Shown: positions 61,163 to 64,000 of the stretch, piece after piece
Numbering within the stretch: position 1 is the stretch's first letter
Layout: every line of letters starts with the position of its first letter
Assembly: GCA_024233785.1 (NCBI GenBank)
Contig: JACKPD010000010.1
Span: 1-64,000 of the forward strand
Direction of reading: 5' to 3'
Source: Spirochaetales bacterium
GTDB taxonomy: Bacteria > Spirochaetota > Spirochaetia > CADAEX01
DNA: 64,000 bases
Position numbers and translations under genes: made by a program
Notes under the pieces: model-generated
Told to the model about the DNA's origin: nothing
What the model saw: only the letters and a program-made list of their open reading frames with translations
Databases searched by the model: none

Positions 61163-63343
61163 TCAATTTTTATTAAATACTGATTCCATAGTAAAAATAT
61201 CAGTAAGGACCTCTCTGGTTACAGCATATAAAGGGGGAATCCCCTCAAATGCGTTCATACCGGTGGAAAGCTGGTTTTTCGGGCTGGCAGGAAGGTCCGA
61301 CACATAATAATAAAAATTCATCGGGATGTTATCTGCAATAAGGCCGTGCTGTCTTGCCTCAATTATCTGCCTTAAATAATAAACCCCTTCCATTTCAAGT
61401 CCTATACAGTCCCAGATGTGTCTGTAGAAAGAAAGCATCATGCTGTTCTGAAACAATGTGCCGTCCACAGTCAGCATCGGGCCTCTGTATATTTTAGTTT
61501 CAGCAAGCCTGTTTTGTAAACGATTAATTGTTTTAAACGCCCTGTTTTCAACAGGAAGAAAAAGGTCCTCAGACTGCCCGATAAAAGCGTCAGGAAGAAG
61601 TATGTCCCCCCTTTTTCCAAGCAGCGCCCCCGCCTTTCCCAGAATATTTATGCTGCCGAGGTTTTTCCCGAACTGAAGAAGAAGGTTTCTCATTATTTCA
61701 GAAGCCTGCTCTCCGAAAGCATAATCAATATTAAGTATCAGCGACTGAGACCTTTCAGGGATTTCAGGAAGACCCGGGTCAATATTTTTATTTACAAGCT
61801 TGCACAGGCTGAAAATCTGAACCCTGATTCCTGTTGATACGGTCCTGTCCAGCTTTATAATACCGTCCGAAATCTTGATGCTGCCGGGGTTTTTCTCATC
61901 TTCCTCGTCCAGAAAATCCCTTGAAAGCGCATACAGCATATCATGTCTGTTGTGCCATTTCTTTTTTGCGACAGGGTGCCTGTTTTTTTCTCCCCATGCA
62001 ATAATCTCCTCCATTCTCTCAAGCAGCGAGGAATTAAGACAGTTTATAACCGAGTGCGTATTGCTGCTTATTATATGAACTTTTATGTGCGGAGGAAGTT
62101 CATTGGCCTTAAATCCGGTGAGCTCCCTCACAGCGTCGCCAATCTGGGTGAGCCACATTTCAGAACGCCTTGTGTTATAAAGCTCAAGCTGTCTCTTTAT
62201 GACAAGATGGAAAATGCCGCTGTGCATAGCAGCCTGATAAAGGTATTTAACAGTATCCTCAGGCCACGCTGTTTTAAGGCCCGCAATTTCACTGCCGGAG
62301 AACGGAAGTGTTTTCAGAAATTCAGAATCTCTCTTTTCCTTTCCTTTTGGAGAAAACTGATTTTTTGATAAATGATTCTTAATTGCGAGCAGAATCCTGT
62401 GCTCAGAAAGGCGCGCCTTTATTTTTTCCGCTTCAACTGTTAATACGCACAGGCATGTAATAAGATCAAGAAGGTCTGTTATTCCGGGGCGGTAGAGCAT
62501 CATTGTCTGGCCCGGCATCATCTTCCAGCACCTCCTGCGCCTTGCAAGGGCAGGAGCCGGATCAAAAAGTTTCCATGGTTCAGGTATGTGTTCATAAAGC
62601 TCATCAATAAGCACGTATATGAAGTTTTCAGTTACATTGCCGGGAAGCCTTTTTATGGCATAATCAAGCGCCAGGGTGTCAATAACCTCGCTGTTATTGA
62701 TATCAGTATGCAGGGCCGGCTCCATCTCGCGGTAGAAAGGGATGAGATCTTTGATTTCCATGCTGCCTTTGTTTATGCCCTGTAGTACTTCAGATTTGAA
62801 CCTTTCAAAGGCGGCAAATATCCCCTGTTTATTTTTCAGGATTGTACTCATCGCTTTTGAGAAAGCCTTGGATGAGTGAATAAGCTTCCTGAAGTTACGG
62901 CCTGTTATGGTGTAGCACTGAACATCAGAAAGTGCCCTGACTGTATATATTCTTTTCTGGTTAAAGATTGCCGAGCGTTCCCCGAAATAATGTCCCGAGG
63001 TAATTACATTTATCCTTACAGTCCCGGCAGCCTTGTAATCTATCGTTTCAACAGCCCCTTTTTTTATTAAAAACATGCTGTCTTCAGAATCGCCTTTGCT
63101 GTATATTGTCTCTCCCTTGCGGAAGGTATATTCCCTTAAATCCTTGATAAGTTTCTTTTTTTCAGAAGAAGAGAGGAAGCGGAACGGAATAACCCCTTCC
63201 AGCAGTTCAATCGCAGCATCATTCCCCTGCCTGCGGTCCGGCTTATCATTTTTGCCGGCATTTTTGCTGTTTCCCCTCTGGTTTGAGGCACTGGAACTGC
63301 CTGTATTTTTGCTGAAAGCAGTATCCTTTGATGTGCGGCCCAT
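61163..63343 (-). CDS. Cyclic-nucleotide-binding protein with phosphorylase-like C-terminal domain
   Basis: This 726-residue protein has a low-complexity start (1-40) and a cyclic-nucleotide-binding domain (45-160): the phosphate-binding cassette reads GHYFGERSAIFNQKRIYTV, with Gly121, Glu122 and Arg131 in the usual places. A long helical middle (160-470) is unfamiliar. Residues about 500-720 resemble the nucleoside phosphorylase fold: LILNIDYAFGEQASEI, INILGKAGALLGKRGDILLPDAF, TVDGTLFQNSMM, and GLEMEGVYYLRQI followed by YYVSDLP. This last assignment is by pattern only. GGAGGG precedes the ATG. It is 14 bp before the REC-STAS-REC gene. Confidence 0.78.
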   Translation of the reverse strand: MGRTSKDTAFSKNTGSSSASNQRGNSKNAGKNDKPDRRQGNDAAIELLEGVIPFRFLSSSEKKKLIKDLREYTFRKGETIYSKGDSEDSMFLIKKGAVETIDYKAAGTVRINVITSGHYFGERSAIFNQKRIYTVRALSDVQCYTITGRNFRKLIHSSKAFSKAMSTILKNKQGIFAAFERFKSEVLQGINKGSMEIKDLIPFYREMEPALHTDINNSEVIDTLALDYAIKRLPGNVTENFIYVLIDELYEHIPEPWKLFDPAPALARRRRCWKMMPGQTMMLYRPGITDLLDLITCLCVLTVEAEKIKARLSEHRILLAIKNHLSKNQFSPKGKEKRDSEFLKTLPFSGSEIAGLKTAWPEDTVKYLYQAAMHSGIFHLVIKRQLELYNTRRSEMWLTQIGDAVRELTGFKANELPPHIKVHIISSNTHSVINCLNSSLLERMEEIIAWGEKNRHPVAKKKWHNRHDMLYALSRDFLDEEDEKNPGSIKISDGIIKLDRTVSTGIRVQIFSLCKLVNKNIDPGLPEIPERSQSLILNIDYAFGEQASEIMRNLLLQFGKNLGSINILGKAGALLGKRGDILLPDAFIGQSEDLFLPVENRAFKTINRLQNRLAETKIYRGPMLTVDGTLFQNSMMLSFYRHIWDCIGLEMEGVYYLRQIIEARQHGLIADNIPMNFYYYVSDLPASPKNQLSTGMNAFEGIPPLYAVTREVLTDIFTMESVFNKN

Positions 63344-63404
63344 TTTTTATCCCTCCTGTCTGGTGACCGGCTTTTCCTTATGCCTGCGCGGGAAAACGGG
63401 AGTA

Positions 63405-63893
63405 CTAGAATTTATATCCGAATTTCCTGAGCATTTCCTTCCGCGCCTGTTTATCGCCGGAATTCTCAACTCCTGAAGGAGAAGATCCGTCGATAACCCC
63501 CATAATCCCTTTCCCCTGCCCTGTTTCCGCTGTAATTACCTGAAGAGGATTAGCGGTAGCCGCAAAAACAGAAGCTACTTCGTGACAGTTCTTGATCTGG
63601 TTTAATATATTTATCGGAAAAGCATTTTTTATCAACAGCACAAACGTATGTCCCGCGCCAATGGCAAGTGCGTTATCAGAGGCTGCCTTGACAAGCTCTT
63701 CTGAATTGCCTTCTGTTCTTATGAGGGCCGGGCCTGAGGCTTCACAGAAAGCAAGGCCGTATTCAACGCCCGGAACACTGCCGATAACTATCTCGGCAAT
63801 ATCCTCCGCGGTTTTTATAAAATGCGACTGTCCTAAAATGAGGTTAGCCCCTTCGGGAATTTTAACCTGAACAGCGTTTAATCCAACATTCAT
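63405..63893 (-). CDS. Adenosine-specific kinase family protein (DUF355)
   Basis: This 162-residue protein reads VKIPEGANLILGQSHFIKTAEDI, GLAFCEASGPALIRTEGN, NALAIGAGHTFVLLIKNAFPINILNQIKN and ATANPLQVITAETGQGKGIMGVIDG, the highly conserved pattern of the adenosine-specific kinase family, which structures suggest binds adenosine or AMP. GGAGG lies 6 nt before the ATG. It is 61 bp upstream of the cyclic-nucleotide-binding gene, probably in one transcript with it and the phosphorelay genes. Confidence 0.9.
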   Translation of the reverse strand: MNVGLNAVQVKIPEGANLILGQSHFIKTAEDIAEIVIGSVPGVEYGLAFCEASGPALIRTEGNSEELVKAASDNALAIGAGHTFVLLIKNAFPINILNQIKNCHEVASVFAATANPLQVITAETGQGKGIMGVIDGSSPSGVENSGDKQARKEMLRKFGYKF

Positions 63894-63911
63894 AACAGTC
63901 CTCCTTCCGTT

Positions 63912-64000
63912 TTATTTCTGCCCGCTGAGCTTCATAACAAGATCAAGGTTGATTTCACAGGCTGCGCACGGCATCTGGATGCTCCAGTTTTCAAGCACCT
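63912..64000 (-). CDS. C-terminal fragment of an unknown protein, right edge
   Basis: The minus strand is open from the right edge to a TAA at 63912-63914. The visible 28 residues end VMKLSGQK and contain a CxxC motif (PCAACEINLD). The gap to the adenosine-kinase-like start is 18 bp, with the ribosome site of that gene in it, so this gene is probably the head of the same operon. Too little is visible to name it. Confidence 0.55.
   Translation of the reverse strand, partial: VLENWSIQMPCAACEINLDLVMKLSGQK

Noticed and set aside
57420..63893. Calling the kinase/regulator/phosphorylase-like group a Detocs defence system
   Set aside because: In Detocs the phosphorylase domain is joined to a receiver, while here it is joined to a cyclic-nucleotide-binding domain, and the neighbours are housekeeping genes. 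Kept only as a possible analogy.

Overview
The window looks like a chromosomal segment of a spirochaete (phylum Spirochaetota), probably an uncultured relative of the Treponema/Spirochaeta lineage. The evidence is the gene set: a spirochaete-style V-type ATPase operon (E, DUF2764, A, B, D, I, K), a mitochondrial-type EF-G like spirochaete EF-G1, a secreted cyclophilin-FKBP fusion of the kind known from Treponema denticola, a CarD/IspDF pair, ThrH, a DUF4416 protein and FecR/PEGA proteins. There is no rRNA, tRNA, CRISPR array, insertion sequence or phage gene. Genes are closely packed on both strands and no gap exceeds about 210 bp.

Layout. 1-2041: an ArsB/NhaD-type transporter cut by the left edge, and a PTS-EIIA/CBS protein upstream of it. 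2099-9629: the V-ATPase operon on the minus strand, with a consensus promoter, a terminator-like hairpin inside the operon and a terminator at the end; its K subunit carries the Na+-site residues known from Enterococcus hirae. 9750-13496: a CaCA exchanger and a polar amino acid ABC importer (two permeases, one binding protein, no ATPase). 13538-16655: rex-serC-serA behind a 34-bp perfect Rex-type palindrome, closed by a terminator. 16759-25887: dual immunophilin, radA, TraB-family protein, TPR lipoprotein, a large unknown exported protein, transketolase. 26051-29244: Nudix, rpiB, a NatAB-like ABC exporter, and a tiny hydrophobic 18-codon ORF with its own promoter and ribosome site. 29261-38545: a hydrolase, gdhA, a receiver/PEP-synthase-like protein, leuS and an M24 peptidase. 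38517-49568: unknown lipoprotein, DUF4416, a helical protein, lytic transglycosylase, aldo-keto reductase, FecR/PEGA protein, oligopeptide-binding protein, carD and ispDF. 49599-52437: a RecA-like ATPase and fusA.

52645-64000 is a signalling region. A class III nucleotide cyclase is followed by a coiled-coil membrane protein and a secreted protein. Beyond thrH lies a second minus-strand operon: adenosine-specific kinase, a cyclic-nucleotide-binding protein whose C-terminal half resembles nucleoside phosphorylases, a REC-STAS-like-REC regulator and a hybrid histidine kinase. I judge this the best candidate for an undescribed system: a cyclase, a predicted cyclic-nucleotide receptor fused to a nucleoside-processing fold, and phosphorelay proteins within 11 kb.

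A second theme is translation initiation. Several plus-strand genes (leuS, carD, an oligopeptide-binding protein, two large unknown proteins, the PEP-synthase-like protein) have sigma-70-like promoters whose -10 box ends only 6 to 11 bp before the likely start ATG, with no ribosome-binding site. They are predicted to make leaderless or nearly leaderless mRNAs. The lytic transglycosylase appears to start at an ATT codon. All functions are read from sequence alone; no database search was run.
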